Assembly (NCBI RefSeq): GCF_007655135.1
Contig: NC_045128.1
Location: 19,934,811-19,998,810, forward strand
Reading direction: 5' to 3'
Length of the DNA stretch: 64,000 bases
From: Punica granatum
Taxonomy: Eukaryota > Streptophyta > Magnoliopsida > Myrtales > Lythraceae
Under the pieces are notes generated by a model, which did not search any database, was not told the DNA's origin, and was given only the letters and a program-made list of their open reading frames with translations. The position numbers were made by a program, and so were the translations under genes. Each line of letters begins with the position of its first letter. The stretch's first letter is position 1. Positions 48,265 to 60,460 of the stretch are shown here, piece by piece.

Positions 48265-48795
48265 CCCGCATTTATTGCATTGGGCTTTCGGCCCCACATC
48301 GGGTTTCAGCCCTGCATCGGGCTTCAGCCCCGCATTTACTGCATTGGGCTTCGGCCCCGCATCGGGCTTCGGCCCGGCATCGAGCTCCGGCCTCGCATTT
48401 ATTGCATTGGGCTTCGGCCCCGCATTTATTGCATCAGGTTTCGGCCCCGCATCGGGCTTCAGCCTTGTATCGGGCTTCGGCCCTGCATTTACTGCATTGG
48501 GCTTCGGCCCCTCATTTATTGCATGGGGCTTCGGCCCCGCATCGGGCTCCGGCCCTGCCTCGGGCTCCGACCCCGCATTTACTGCATTAGGCTTCGACCT
48601 TGCATCGGCCTCTGGCCCTGCATTTACTTTTGGGTTTCGGCCCTGCATCGGGCTCCGGCCCCACTTTTGGGCTTCGGCCCCACTTTTGGGCTTCGGCCCC
48701 GCATCGGGCCTCGGTCCTACATTTACTGCTTTCGGGCCCCGGCCCAGTATTTACTGCTTTTGGGCTCCGGCCCCGCATTTACTGCTTTCAGGTTT
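48265..48795 (+). repeat. GGGCTTCGGCCCC-type tandem array in element D
   Basis: About 530 bp of irregular ~17-bp and ~27-bp units built on CGGGCTTCGGCCC and GCATTTACTGCATT. The same array is split by D in element C. Overlapping open frames (minus 48022-48648; plus 48232-48798 and 48275-48892) encode only repeats such as AGPKPDA. Confidence 0.9.
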
Positions 48796-51470
48796 TGACA
48801 CCTCGCGTTTACTGCTTTCAGGCACATCTAAAATCCAAAATCGACTTGGATTCAAATTCATCCAAGCGAGATACTCCGAGGAGCAAGTCTAATCCTTCAA
48901 CCGCAAAAGATCACAAGCAACAGCTCCGACGAACAGAGCATGGCCCTGCCCACCCGCCGCGAAAGTCACTAGCACAGTCACATCTCTGACCGGAGAATGA
49001 TCCCTGCCCACCCTCCACTGTGGCCATCAACCAGTCACTGGGGCAACATGCATTCTTCCCCAAACTCTCTTTTACATTTATTCACGAATGGGCTCTAGGC
49101 ATGAACAAACCCTTCAAGTGGCACTAGGACCATCCCAGAGATGCTCTATTAGTTCTGTCGGACCTATTCGACTCGCCTGTCCTCATAAGACCCGGCTCCT
49201 CGAGCCTTCCCTAGGACGGCTGCACATGCCAACCCGTAATTGGGGAAAGTACACCTATGTGGCCCCCAGTCACGGTTTGCCCACTCCAGGGTGGTGATGA
49301 CTAAACTCTCAGAATTGAGTGTCCCTCACGCGCGGCACCCCATGGGTCGCACGCTGGACGATGGGACTTCCCATGGGATCACTTTACATTTCTTACTGTA
49401 CATTCCACCGAACAATCACCTAATGCATCATCTTTTTTGTCATCTCTCACAAGGACACGCCGGTCACAGGCAAAGAACGATACACGGGTTCACATCTCCC
49501 TGAGAATTCCTCTCGAACCCTTTCCTCATACTTCGACGAGGGAGGTTTCCGACGAATATGTACCCCCTATGAAGCCGACGAAGGAAGCGTTCGAACGAGC
49601 TGCATGCCTTCAGCGCAACCGTCTCAATCGACAAACAAGCATGCCCATCGGCTTCGAGAGCACACCTCTCCAACGTACAACTGATGCTAGAGCGACAAGC
49701 ACGATCGGGGACGATGATTGTACAAGGCGCCCACCACAGGTCACATTAACAATGAAGATTAGGGCATTCATGTTCATCATTCAGACCGAGACCACCTCGA
49801 ACATCATCCGACCACGATGAGCATTTCCAAGCGACGTACACTGGGGCATCCCCGGTTGAAGCTTGCGACAATACGACCTCGGCAAGCGATGTACACTGGG
49901 GCATCTTTGGTTAAAGTTCGCCCTGAGGTCGCCATAGTGGTTCACTCTGACAAACGACACTGGAACGCTCCTAGTCATCCGCATCAAGAATGGGCATCTT
50001 CCACAGCAAGCATCAGGACAACCTCGGTCACACACTCCCTAGGGCAATTTTGCATTTTCTTTCTCTAGATAACTGGGGAAATCACTTGTAAAGATTGCAA
50101 GGATGAAGAACACGTAGTTCGGCTTCCGAATGCCTGAAGAACAAACACCAAGTCTTCTCGAGGCAAAGCGCATCAAAACACCCGCAACGATGAAAAAGTC
50201 GGGAAAAGTAAAACAAATACATGGGGACACGATACAAACCCCAGCTGCAAAAAAAAAAGAGCGAAAAGAAGCGGGAAAAACCCGCCAATGAATAGAGAGA
50301 GAAAAGATGCGGGAAAAACCCGCCAATGAACAAAACAAGGCACCGCCGAGATATAAAACTCTGGCACCGCCAATTCAAAGAAGAAATCAACAAACCCCGA
50401 CAAAAAGGGGGAGCAGCAGACGCAACTCCTCGACGGAGACAGAACGTAACGCACTCGGAGGTCGAATTATTCGAACCCTTCGCCCTTACAAACTCGAGAG
50501 ACAAAAGAATCGAGCCTGCTAGGTTGAAAACCCCTCGGGGCGATCTAGGCAAAAGTTAGGGCAAAAGAGAGGCACGACTGAAAATCCCGAGGCGGGCGGT
50601 CATGGCAAAAGGAGAGTTCATCCCCTTTAGGTTGAGAGGTACGGCCCTGAGGCGGGTGACCATAGCAAAAGGAGAGTAAAATGAGAGATAAACAAAACAG
50701 TCACCCTAGGCCTTCGCACAATGCGCGGACCAGGGATCCCCAAGGGAAATGACCAGGTTATCTACTCCAACACGATCCCCGATCGGCTCTCCTACCGAGC
50801 TCAACCGTCCAAGGCGGATTCTTCTTCAAGTACAGCGGGCGACCAAGCACGCAATCCAAACAGTTTAAGACAGCCAACACCAATCGAAGGACGGAAGAGA
50901 AGGGGGGTACATCTCACGGCAAGCGTGAACCCGTGTATCCTTTCAATCTAGGGCAACATGCTCCCCAAGCTTTCTCTTTTCTCTTTGTCATTACACAACT
51001 CCAAAACGGGTCACAGCCACCCTTCAATCGGCTACCACAAAGCCAAAATCCTAGATATTTCTTTCTGGGAGTCTAGTCATAACACTCTGAAAATGACTAG
51101 ACCGAGGTCTGACCAAATTTGAACAAAATTCCCCATGCGGGTTACAAATGCAGCTGCCCTACGGCACCCCGATGAGAAGGGTCCTAAGTTCACGGGCGCG
51201 TCGAACAACCGATAGAGCCGCTTGGGCACCTTTGAGAACGTCTCGATATGCCCATGTAAGGCCAACAGGAGCCCCGGAGGCTTCACATCGGGGCCTCTGA
51301 AAGCGGGACCCCCATTCGCATCACCAAAGCAAAAACTCTCTACGGGTCGCCCAGGCGACCCGAAACTGAAGAGCATGCGTTACAAACACTTCATTTTACT
51401 TGTGCTTACAAATTGCTAGTAATCCCATGACTTACTAATGATGTCAGGATCACAGGTACAACAAACACAA

Positions 51471-51515
51471 GAACTACGGCGGACTCTGATTTTCGATCCC
51501 TCGGGATACGTAGGC
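51471..51515 (+). other. Tat-type 3' region signature
   Basis: GAACTACGGCGGACTCTGAT followed by CTCGGGATACGTAGGCGC. I recognise this sequence type from the region downstream of pol in plant Tat-group elements. The recognition is from memory and should be checked; it supports the lineage call for a coding-free element. Confidence 0.45.
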
Positions 51516-51944
51516 GCTCTACCCCAGAGCTCGAGTCCCACATCGCGCGACCGGGGCATCCCCAGCTAACTACAATCGCCCCTGCGATAAAGCCGGCACT
51601 TGGAAGAGCAGCAAGCAATTGCCCTAGCAACAAAGCCGACTTCCGGCAGATCAAAGACACCGCCACCCCAGGGGCAAAGCAACGATGAAACAACTCCATT
51701 GCGATGCGCATGGAACCCCATTGGGCATCTTCTCCCTGACAGACTCATATCTGCCTCACGCGACACGTCGTGCTCTCGAGGCGCCGGAAATCGTCAAGGG
51801 ATGCGCCGCACCGCCCAAACCAACGATGTTCAAAGAAGGACGAGCGATAAGAGACCATCGTCAGAAGCCGCGCATGAAGCGGTCCAGATCTGAACGCCTA
51901 GCGAGCCGTATCACACAACGCTTTGCGCAAATTCCAAACTTCGA

Positions 51945-52980
51945 ATTCCTGTTCGGGTCCATCCCGGTTTTAAATTCCTGTTCGGGTCCATCCCGGTTTT
52001 AAATTCCTGTTCAGGTCCATCCCGGCTTTCAAATTCATGTTCAGGTCCATCCCGGTTTCAAAATTCCTGTTCGAGTCCATCCCGATTTCAAAATTCCTGT
52101 TCGGGTCCATCCCGATTTTTAAATTCCTGTTCGGGTCCATCCCGGTTTTAAATTCCTGTTCGTGTCCATCCCGTTTTTAAATTCCTGTTCGGGTCCATCC
52201 CGATTTTTAAATTCCTGTTCGGGTCCATCCCAGTTTCAAAACTCCTGTTCGGGTCCATCCCGGTTTTAAATTCCTATTCGGGTCCATCCCGGTTTTAAAT
52301 TCCTGTTCGGGTCCATCCCGGTTTCAAAATTCCTGTTCAGGTCCATCCTGGTTTTAAATTCCTGTTCGGGTCCATCCCGGTTTTAAATTCCTGTTCGGGT
52401 CCATCCCGGTTTGTAAATTCCTATTCGGGTCCATCTCGGTTTTAAATTCCTGTTCGGGTCCATCCCGGTTTTAAATTCCTGCTCGGGTCCATCCCGGTTT
52501 TAAATTACTGTTCGGGTCCATCCCGGTTCATGCATTCGGGTCCATCCCGGTCACATTCAGGTCCATCCTGGTTCATGCATTCGGGTCCATCCCGGTCACA
52601 TTCAGGTCCATCCTGGTTCATGCATTCGGGTCCATCCCGGTCACATTCAGGTCCATCCTGGTTCATGCATTCGGGTCTATCCCGATCACATTCAGATCCA
52701 TCATGGTTCATGCGTTCGGGTCCATCTCGGTTTTACATTCCTGTTCGAGTCCATCCCGGTTTTACGTTCCTGTTCGGGTCGATCCCGGTTCTAAATTACT
52801 GTTCGGGTCTATCCCGGTTTTAAATTACTGTTCGGGTCCATCCCGGTTTTAGATTCCTGCTCGGGTCTATCCCGGTTCTAATTTCTTGTTCAGGTCTACC
52901 CTGGTTTCTTTCAGGTCTATCCTGTTTTCGTCGGGTCCATCCCGGTTTCTTTCGGGTCTATCCCGGTTTTAATTTCCAGC
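51945..52980 (+). repeat. Satellite-like tandem array just upstream of the 3' LTR of D
   Basis: A 29-bp unit TTCGGGTCCATCCCGGTTTT + AAATTCCTG repeats about 19 times (51949-52510). Four 45-bp units follow (about 52535-52715), made of two variants of the core with CACATTCAGG and TTCATGCA, then degenerate 29-mers to 52980. Each core contains CGGG-TCCAT-CCCG, a small inverted repeat. The position matches the hypervariable 3' UTR of Tat/Ogre elements, a known birthplace of satellites. Confidence 0.93.
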
Positions 52981-53111
52981 GTAATGTCCCGACATGTCCA
53001 AACAAGGTGCGAGCAGCAGCGGGGAGGGGACAGTATCAGAACTGTCGCCGGGCCCAAAAAGGGGATGCTTATTATGGTCTTTGGCTACATCCTCTAACCG
53101 AGCATGCAGCC

Positions 53112-53125
53112 AAAGAGGGGCAAGC
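53112..53125 (+). other. Polypurine tract of element D
   Basis: AAAGAGGGGCAAGC directly before TGTCAGC of the 3' LTR. No such tract precedes LTRs B or C, supporting their reading as 5' LTRs. Confidence 0.8.
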
Positions 53126-56100
53126 TGTCAGCACCCCATTTTGGCCCACCGGCTTCCTACATGAGAATCCCCGATCAAAGCCCGGGTTACTATTCATCAC
53201 CCGGCAATCATAGGCGAACGTGCGGTCAAGGAGTCATGAACAACAAGAGAAGAGATGGGTCCATTAGAAAAGCTGAAGAGAGCAGTCGGAAAGGCAAACA
53301 TTCGACAAATCTCAGAGCAACAGGAGCTGGCACTGCGGTACCATTCATCACCGAATCACCGAAGCACCGAAAGGTGCCCAATATGGGACTCTAAAAATCC
53401 CTCTCGGTGCCAAAGTGACCAATGACGCATCCGGGCGTGTTTCGGAGGTGTCCTACTTAGGCCGAGGCGTCTCCCAATATCTCACGGACGCTTTTTCTAA
53501 CAGGGCTCCCGGGGCCCGATCCACTGACAAGTGAACGGCACCCCAAAACGGGCCTACAGGCACCCAGGGACTATCGAGGTCATCGAACAAGCTTCAGACG
53601 ACCTTTCGGAACTCTATGGGGTTTCCCGATGGACGTTTCAGTGGTAGCAAATGCCTCTCGGCGAATCTTCGGGGCACATCCATAGAAAACAGAGATCACA
53701 GCGATCCCCGAACGCCTCAAGACATTCAGGGAACACTGAGAAAGCTCTGGTCACAAGTCCCTAGGTCTTCCCGGGGCAACGGTCTTCGGTCGGATACGAC
53801 GAGTCAATGAAGTCCCACGAAGCAAAAAGGTCGCCGAAACGAATGTTAAGATGCACAAAGAGCAATCGGGGACCGAGAGCACTAAACTCCACTCCGAACG
53901 CCCAAACAAGGCAAAACCGACTCTCGAGGAGCCGAGTCGCCCGAACGTTCGTTCACACGACGCATGGCGATATTAGGCTCATTCAATTCCTCTTCGTTCA
54001 AGCATTCCAAATCTATAAATTAATTGGACATCGGAAACCGGACGCGCGTTCAATCAAGTCTCAAGCTTTTTCCGGCTTTTCTCTCAATCAAATGGGACCC
54101 ACAGCACAGCCAAGCCAAGCCGTTAAGCCGCGGCTCAACCCCAAGCCACGGCTCAACCCCTCAAGCTCGGCTTGGCCGCAATTAGCCGCGGCTCAAACCA
54201 TTGGCCGGCGGCTCCAAGGGATCTCCCCTTCCCTCCACCACACAATTCAAATTCCTCTCACATCTATCACCTCCCATCACCCATCCATCACACCCATCAC
54301 CCATCCTCTTCCTTTCCCCACACTCAACATGACATAAACCCTCCCTAATCCTCCCTCCAATTTTGGCAGCCCCACTTATCCCCTTAAACCGCAATTAGTC
54401 CCACTTAACCGGGCCATTAGCCTAGCCTATAAGTTCCCATTCATCATTAACTCTAATCACTTCTTCATTCTCCTTCTCTCTCAAGCCAATCTCTCTCCAA
54501 AATCCTCTCAAACTCCAGCCCACTCCCACGTTTCCGTCCAGCCCTTGCCAAGACCGAAACCGGCCAAAATCATCGGAAAACCACCCGGTATTCCGGTGAC
54601 CACCCGACCCGACTTAAACCAAAAATCATCAAACTCCCTCGCCCACATATTTTCCACCCCCTAAGTTCGTTTCCGGGCTTAGATTTTCCATTTGAGGTCC
54701 CCAACATCACTTTCCAGCTGAAGGTGCAATCGGGTCCCGAGAGCTCCTAGCCGTGCACACCGAGCCTTCCGACGTGCCATTTCTTCCCACGACTTCGGCG
54801 AGTCATGCCACCACTTTCAAAGGGTTCCTCACAACCCTCACCCTCCCCCGTGAAGAGGTGGTCACGGTCCGAGGGCCGATCAACCGTGCACAACCATCGT
54901 TCATCCGTTTCTCAATTACCGGGTTCCTCACATTTTTACCGAACTTTCTATCACATTTTCGGGTTTGTTAAGGCCTTGGCACGTTCGGGTCTGCCCACGG
55001 TCATCTAGATCCGCCTCTTAGGAGTCCAACAAACCCGACCTTGCACTGTGCCGTGACCGGAGCAAGCGTGCCGAGCCATTCTCCCGAGACTGCCGCGGCT
55101 GTACCTTCACCCGGGTCACCCACCCGTAACGTCCAACCCGAGTCTTGCGACTCCCACGGCCGCTTCCTTGACTCTTTCCCTCGTGCATCAAGGCTAGGTA
55201 ACGCACATCTTCAACTTAGAGAAGTTAGGACCTCCGATCTTTGCTTGTATGAAGTGTCCGTGCGCTTTAAAGTGTCTGAATGCATTAGAATGGTCATTTT
55301 TCTTATGGATCCAGGCTTCCATGCAATTCCATGCAACGTTATAACGCTTTACTCTTTTTGTTACGCCCATACGTTGTATAAAAGTGAATGCCATGATGGG
55401 AAACGACTTAGATCCTGGCAGAAGAGGCTCCCTTGGCCGTGGATTGGTCCATGGAACTCACGGCCAAGTCTGTAGGGAGAGACCCGTGAGTCCCCTTGGC
55501 CCACCCGAGGCTAGGGCGGCCTCTCCCCTTCCCGGAAAGAGTCGATTCCTATGTTTTTTTATTGTTAATCGTGTGTAATATGATGGTATGACGGGACAAG
55601 ATCCGAATCGGGGCCGAAGAAATTTTCCCGCCTCGCACGAGCCGTGGAAGCTCACGGCCCTCCTTGGAGGAGTGTGGCCGAGAGCTTCCTTGGACCATAC
55701 GGGTCCGGGGAGCCTTCTTCTGCCTCGAAACGGATCGATTCCCGTGCTTTATTCAATTCGTTACCATTTGAGTCAATGCCGTCTTTGTTGTTCTCCGTTT
55801 AAATATCTCGTTCGTACGTGTTTGTATGACTTTATGTGATTATGGTCACGGTGATATCGAGATGAGTAAAACGTGTGTTATTAACGTGCTTGACGTATTA
55901 GGCATGCAAGGAATGGCTCGAATCGATGTGGGATACCATCCGTGACCCAAGACGGGTCAAGGAGGCCTCTCGGCCTAACCCTTCGGAAAAGGGCCGAGTG
56001 ATCCTCGACCCCTCCCGGGTCTAGGGTGGTCTCCCCCGTCGCTTCACGTTTGATCCTTGGAATTGAGTGTATTCGTATCCGTGTTCCATCGCTAGACGTA

Positions 56101-57697
56101 CATTAATCTCATGAGAGGTGAATGGACTTCGGATCGTCACCCATTAAACCGATGATGACCGTAACAAAAAGCAATAAATATCGAACAATTTCACAAACGG
56201 GATAAGTGGGACGTGCTATTCGATTAATTAAGTCACTTGGACTAAATAATTGGGCTAATCAATCCTCAATTTGTAAACGCATCGATGATTTACGGAACGA
56301 CGAGAATGCCCTTTTCCATTATAATTCACAATTTCAAAATACCGAGACTCGTGACACGAATAGAATTGATGTCTAGTGAGCGCTCACGTGCCATGACTCG
56401 AGTCCGGGCGCGATTTGAGGCGGCCCGAGTCCGGGTACGAGAGTCCTCCTTTGACTCCTTCGTGTGGCGAGATCTCCGATTTATACACGAACATTGCAAT
56501 TTTATCATCCAGGGGCATAATCGTCATTTCGTAATTCACCGATACCCTAGGCGCTAGGGAGTCGGAAACACCTCTATCTATGGTTGGAAAGGGGCAACCC
56601 GTCCGGGTGTGAGTCTCATTCGCACGGCCCATTACGTCCACTTTCGGTGTTTCCATCTTCCTATTGTAGATTCAGTGGGGAGCATTTTATTTCAGTTACA
56701 AAACACAAAGAACCGGACTAATCATACATCCGACCTAATCAAACACTAGATAATGGATAGGCGGAATGATAGATTCCAATCTAGAGTCAAAACGCGAGTT
56801 TGGATAATTTGGTGAAATCGTAGCGACACTTAACTGAATAAGAGTCCTAAAACAAATCCACACATATAATTGGCTCAGAACCATATCCTAGCCCGTCCCC
56901 TATGTTTGCCTAGGTTAGATGCATTGTTTGCTAATCAACCCCGGTTAATAACTGATTAAATCACATACATTCGACTTAACACACCACTTGTTTGTATTCA
57001 CCGACAATTGTCAGTTATTGCTTGTATTATGTCAGTTTCATCAGTTCTCTTCTGTTTCGTCTTTGCCTATGATGATTTATTGCGATACGGTCCGAGCCCA
57101 TAGGTTATGCGTTGCACGGGGTCCAACGCCCCAAACCATCGAACACGAGGTCCAACGCCTCTTAACTCACCGAGAGCGCGCAACCCGAGTGCGGAATGGG
57201 ATCTAGCCTCGAGTCACCATCATACTCCAAATATGGCCTATGTGGAAGGCAATTTGAATTGGATGTGTGAAACGTGTTTAGATATCACCTGGGAGCTCGA
57301 TCGGTCCAACGGTTACAGTGGGAACCAATCGGTTCTCCTGCAAACCGTTGGTTCAATCGGACCCGACCCCCGGCTCCTTGAGCCCGCGTTGCCTTAATTC
57401 ATTTATTGGTTATTCAAAACACACGGTGAGCCGGAGCGGAATATTGGCCCAATGCAAACCGTTCGGGATCCATTTACTTATTCAGTTACACTTTGTAATT
57501 ATTCGAGAGAACATTGTGAGGATTTTATCTGTATACTCACTCATTCATTTGTAAGGATCCCCGATCGGCAAGCGAGAGGTCTGAGTGTCGAACCGGTCAA
57601 GTCGGTCTATTGTTACCAAGAGATGAGTAAGCTCGAATACTCGCGATTTCGGTTCGCGCAGGGAATCGACCATCACGGTTCGATGAACTGTAACGCT
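53126..57697 (+). repeat. 3' LTR of element D, first part
   Basis: 4,572 bp homologous to 41896-46230 or so of the 5' LTR, plus the 235 bp lost there. It ends in ACGCT (57693-57697), the left target duplication of E. TATA at 54428-54433. No protein domain was recognised. Confidence 0.92.
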
Positions 57698-59317
57698 TGT
57701 CAGCACCCCATTTTAGCTCACCATTCCAAACAACGATATTAGCAATGATCCAAGCCACGACTTGAGCAGAACAGAAAACGGCTCGGCAGAGCAAGAAATT
57801 ACTATTCATCCTCAAGTCGGCAAAATTAAGCAAATGACCCATGGACGTGACAGAAGGACTCCAGGGGTCACCAAAAGGCAACAGAGCGACCATAGAGCTC
57901 AACAATGTCCAAAACCGGCATTTTCAATATATCACACGGATGGTACTATTTTCCGATAGTTTGCTCAATCGTCGGAAGATAGCCAATATTGGACTCCAAA
58001 AATCCACTCCAATGCCAAACAGATAAAAAGTGTCCCCAAATGCATTTTGCAAATCATCTGCTCTATACAGAACAACTTTCTGTATACAGACAACTTTTCA
58101 GTGGAAGTCCAAAAATGCCGGTTTCCTGGAGAAAAGTTAATTCCAAATATCAGACGCGGCCATGCCCCATCAGCACACAGAGCATGAACAATGCTTCAGA
58201 TTGTCTCTTGGAAGTCACACAGACACTTCAAATGACTTCCGAACGGTAAAACAAGCATACCCCTCTTCAGAAGAGCATAGCCGGAGAATGGTATGATGGA
58301 ATTACGGCAAACGAAGTTCATACTGCATTGCCCGGAAAACTCTAGCAGACATTCACAATTGGGCAAAACAGACAGCAAAACCCTTTTCAGTTTCCCGAGT
58401 AACCTCCAAGGAGCGGAAATGGCCATTTTCAGTGGAAATCCATATCCGAAGGTCCTCTTTGGGGAAACTTGACGCCAAATGCTTACGTTACACAATGCTA
58501 GCCTTCTCAAGGCTCAATGTGGAATCGTCGGAATAAATCACACGACTCATCTAGACCTCCCGAGCAGTGCTTTAGAGATCTCAGATACACTTTTCAAGTC
58601 CTTGGAGGTTTGATCTCGACAAACAGAGATTATAGTAATCTCCAGAGTGCCCAAGCAACTCAGAAATCATCCTGAGAAATCCAGTTTCGGCCTCCTAGGA
58701 CGTCTCCAGCCCCACGTTAGCATTACCGGCTTAAGGGATAATTGTTCACGTTGTTTGACAATTTATGTCAAAATGACCAACGTGAGATGCAGACACAAGA
58801 TATGCTGTCAGAAGCGGACAACTTCGCTCTGGCCATCTGCAATGAGCAAAACCGGCTTCCGAGCCTCATATGCTTCCGGGGCATTTCTCCATGAAAAATG
58901 CCAATCTCAGGCTCATTAAACCCGTTTTCTCGCGCATATTGACAATTCAACGTTCAATTCGAACCACGAACTTCGAATACGCGACCAATCGAGACCCGAG
59001 CTTTCTCCCGGATTCTTCTCTTAGGCCGTGGGACCCACGGATCAGGCCTAGCCGCCCCATCCTTGCCCTAGGTGTCCTCTCCTTTGTCTTCTTCATCTCC
59101 ATGAAGATAAGAAGACAACTTGCACACTTATCCCCTAAAATATCTAAGTGTTTCATTCTTGCACTCCAACTCCCCATCAATGCTCATTAATGTTTTATCT
59201 CTTCTCCATCAATGCCACTTGCAAGAATATCTTCTTCCTTCATTATACAAATTCGGATCTCCTAATCCATGCCCCTTAATTGCACTTTTCTTCACTTAAT
59301 TGCACTTAAGCATAGCC

Positions 59318-59325
59318 TATATATA
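59318..59325 (+). promoter_or_regulatory. TATA box of LTR E
   Basis: CCTATATATACT, ~1.62 kb from the LTR start, followed by AAGTCATTAACTTAGAG. Confidence 0.5.
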
Positions 59326-59889
59326 CTTTCTAAGTCATTAACTTAGAGAGACACCTTCAAGCACTCTCTCTCTAGCATTTCTCACTCTTCAAAAGCTCTC
59401 AAACTCCATAGCAAACCGCAGCAAGCTTCAGCCATTTCCAGCAAGCAAAACCAAGCAAAACCGGGCAAAGTCTTAAGTCGGAATCCATCCCGGCTTGAAT
59501 CCAAACTTTACCAAACTTCATATCCCACATGTTTTCGAGCCCCTCTATCCATTTCTGAACTTAGATTTTAAGTTTGAAGCCTCTAAGCCATAGAACCAGC
59601 CTTGAACAAAATCTGGACAGATTTGGTCCTTCTCGGGTAAAAAATGTCAAACCGGGTTTCAAGCCTTTCCAAGTCGGTTTGAGCTACCAAAACCCATTAA
59701 ACACCTCCCCACATAACCCTAGGGTGTCAAGGAGTCAAGAAATCCAAGAAAAACCCGTCGGTTTAACCCCAGGAAGAAGAAACAGCCCGACTGCCCAGTC
59801 GGGTCGAAATTTCTGACTGTTTGTGCGGTTTTCTTGCAGATCGGGTCGATCCGAGACTCTTTTCGGAAAACGACCACCACAACCACCTC

Positions 59890-60460
59890 CAGAGGTGAGT
59901 TAGCAGTCGGGAGCCGTTGGCCTTGCTCAAAAATTCCATCGGGAGCCTCCGTAGCAACGTCCGACCCGACTGGTGCCAGACGGGTCCGAATTTCCAGACG
60001 TGCTCTGTTTTCCGTGATCTTTGCAGGGCTGTACGGGTCGACCCGATAACTCTGGGACCAAACGACCACTACAGTCACCTCCGGGGGTCAGTTAGGAGTC
60101 AGGAGCCGCTGACCTTGCCTCAAAATTCCATCGGGAGCCTCTGTGGCGACGTCCGACCCGACTGGTGCAGACGGGTCCGAATTTCCAGACGTGCTCTGTT
60201 TTCCGTGATCTTTGCAGGGCTGTACGGGTCGACCCGATAACTCTGGGACCAAACGACCACCACAGTCACCTCCGGGGGTCAGTTAGGAGTCAGGAGCCAC
60301 TGACCTTGCCTCAAAATTCCATCGGGAACCTCCGTGGCGACGTCCGACCCGACTTGTGCCAGTCGGGTCTGTCCAGTATTTCAGCCGGGTCTGTTTGATG
60401 CCATTCGGGTCTGTTCAACGGAAAACAGCCCAAACCCGACCCATCAACGGTCCAACCCGA
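59890..60460 (+). repeat. Three ~190-bp tandem units in LTR E
   Basis: GAGTTAGCAGTCGGGAGCCG (about 59894), GTCAGTTAGGAGTCAGGAGC (about 60087) and the same again at about 60277; each followed by CAAAATTCCATCGGGA.CCTC and GACCCGACT. This is the same architecture as in B and C although the sequence differs. Confidence 0.85.

Larger units (their letters stand above)
46672..53125 (+). mobile_element. Internal region of element D, noncoding
   Basis: The order is PBS 46675-46693; leader homologous to C (to ~48260) with a ~100-bp shortening relative to C near 47445; GC-rich array 48265-48795; unclassified sequence 48796-51944; 29/45-bp array 51945-52980; PPT. 48796-51944 holds only short frames without recognisable domains, a duplicated AAGCGA.GTACACTGGGGCATC (about 49838 and 49884) and GGCAAAAGTTAGGGCAAAAG at 50550. 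Tat-lineage elements normally carry gag-pol here, with or without an extra ORF; none remains. Confidence 0.88.

Noticed and set aside
48022..48892. Long overlapping reading frames (up to ~210 codons)
   Set aside because: They arise from the GC-rich tandem array, are open on both strands and encode only simple repeats.
52505..52823. Protein with a 15-residue repeat
   Set aside because: The frame exists because the 45-bp unit is divisible by three; both strands are open and no flanking coding sequence is seen.
51945..52980. CRISPR-like array
   Set aside because: Units are contiguous 29- and 45-bp tandem repeats with no unique spacers, in plant retrotransposon DNA.
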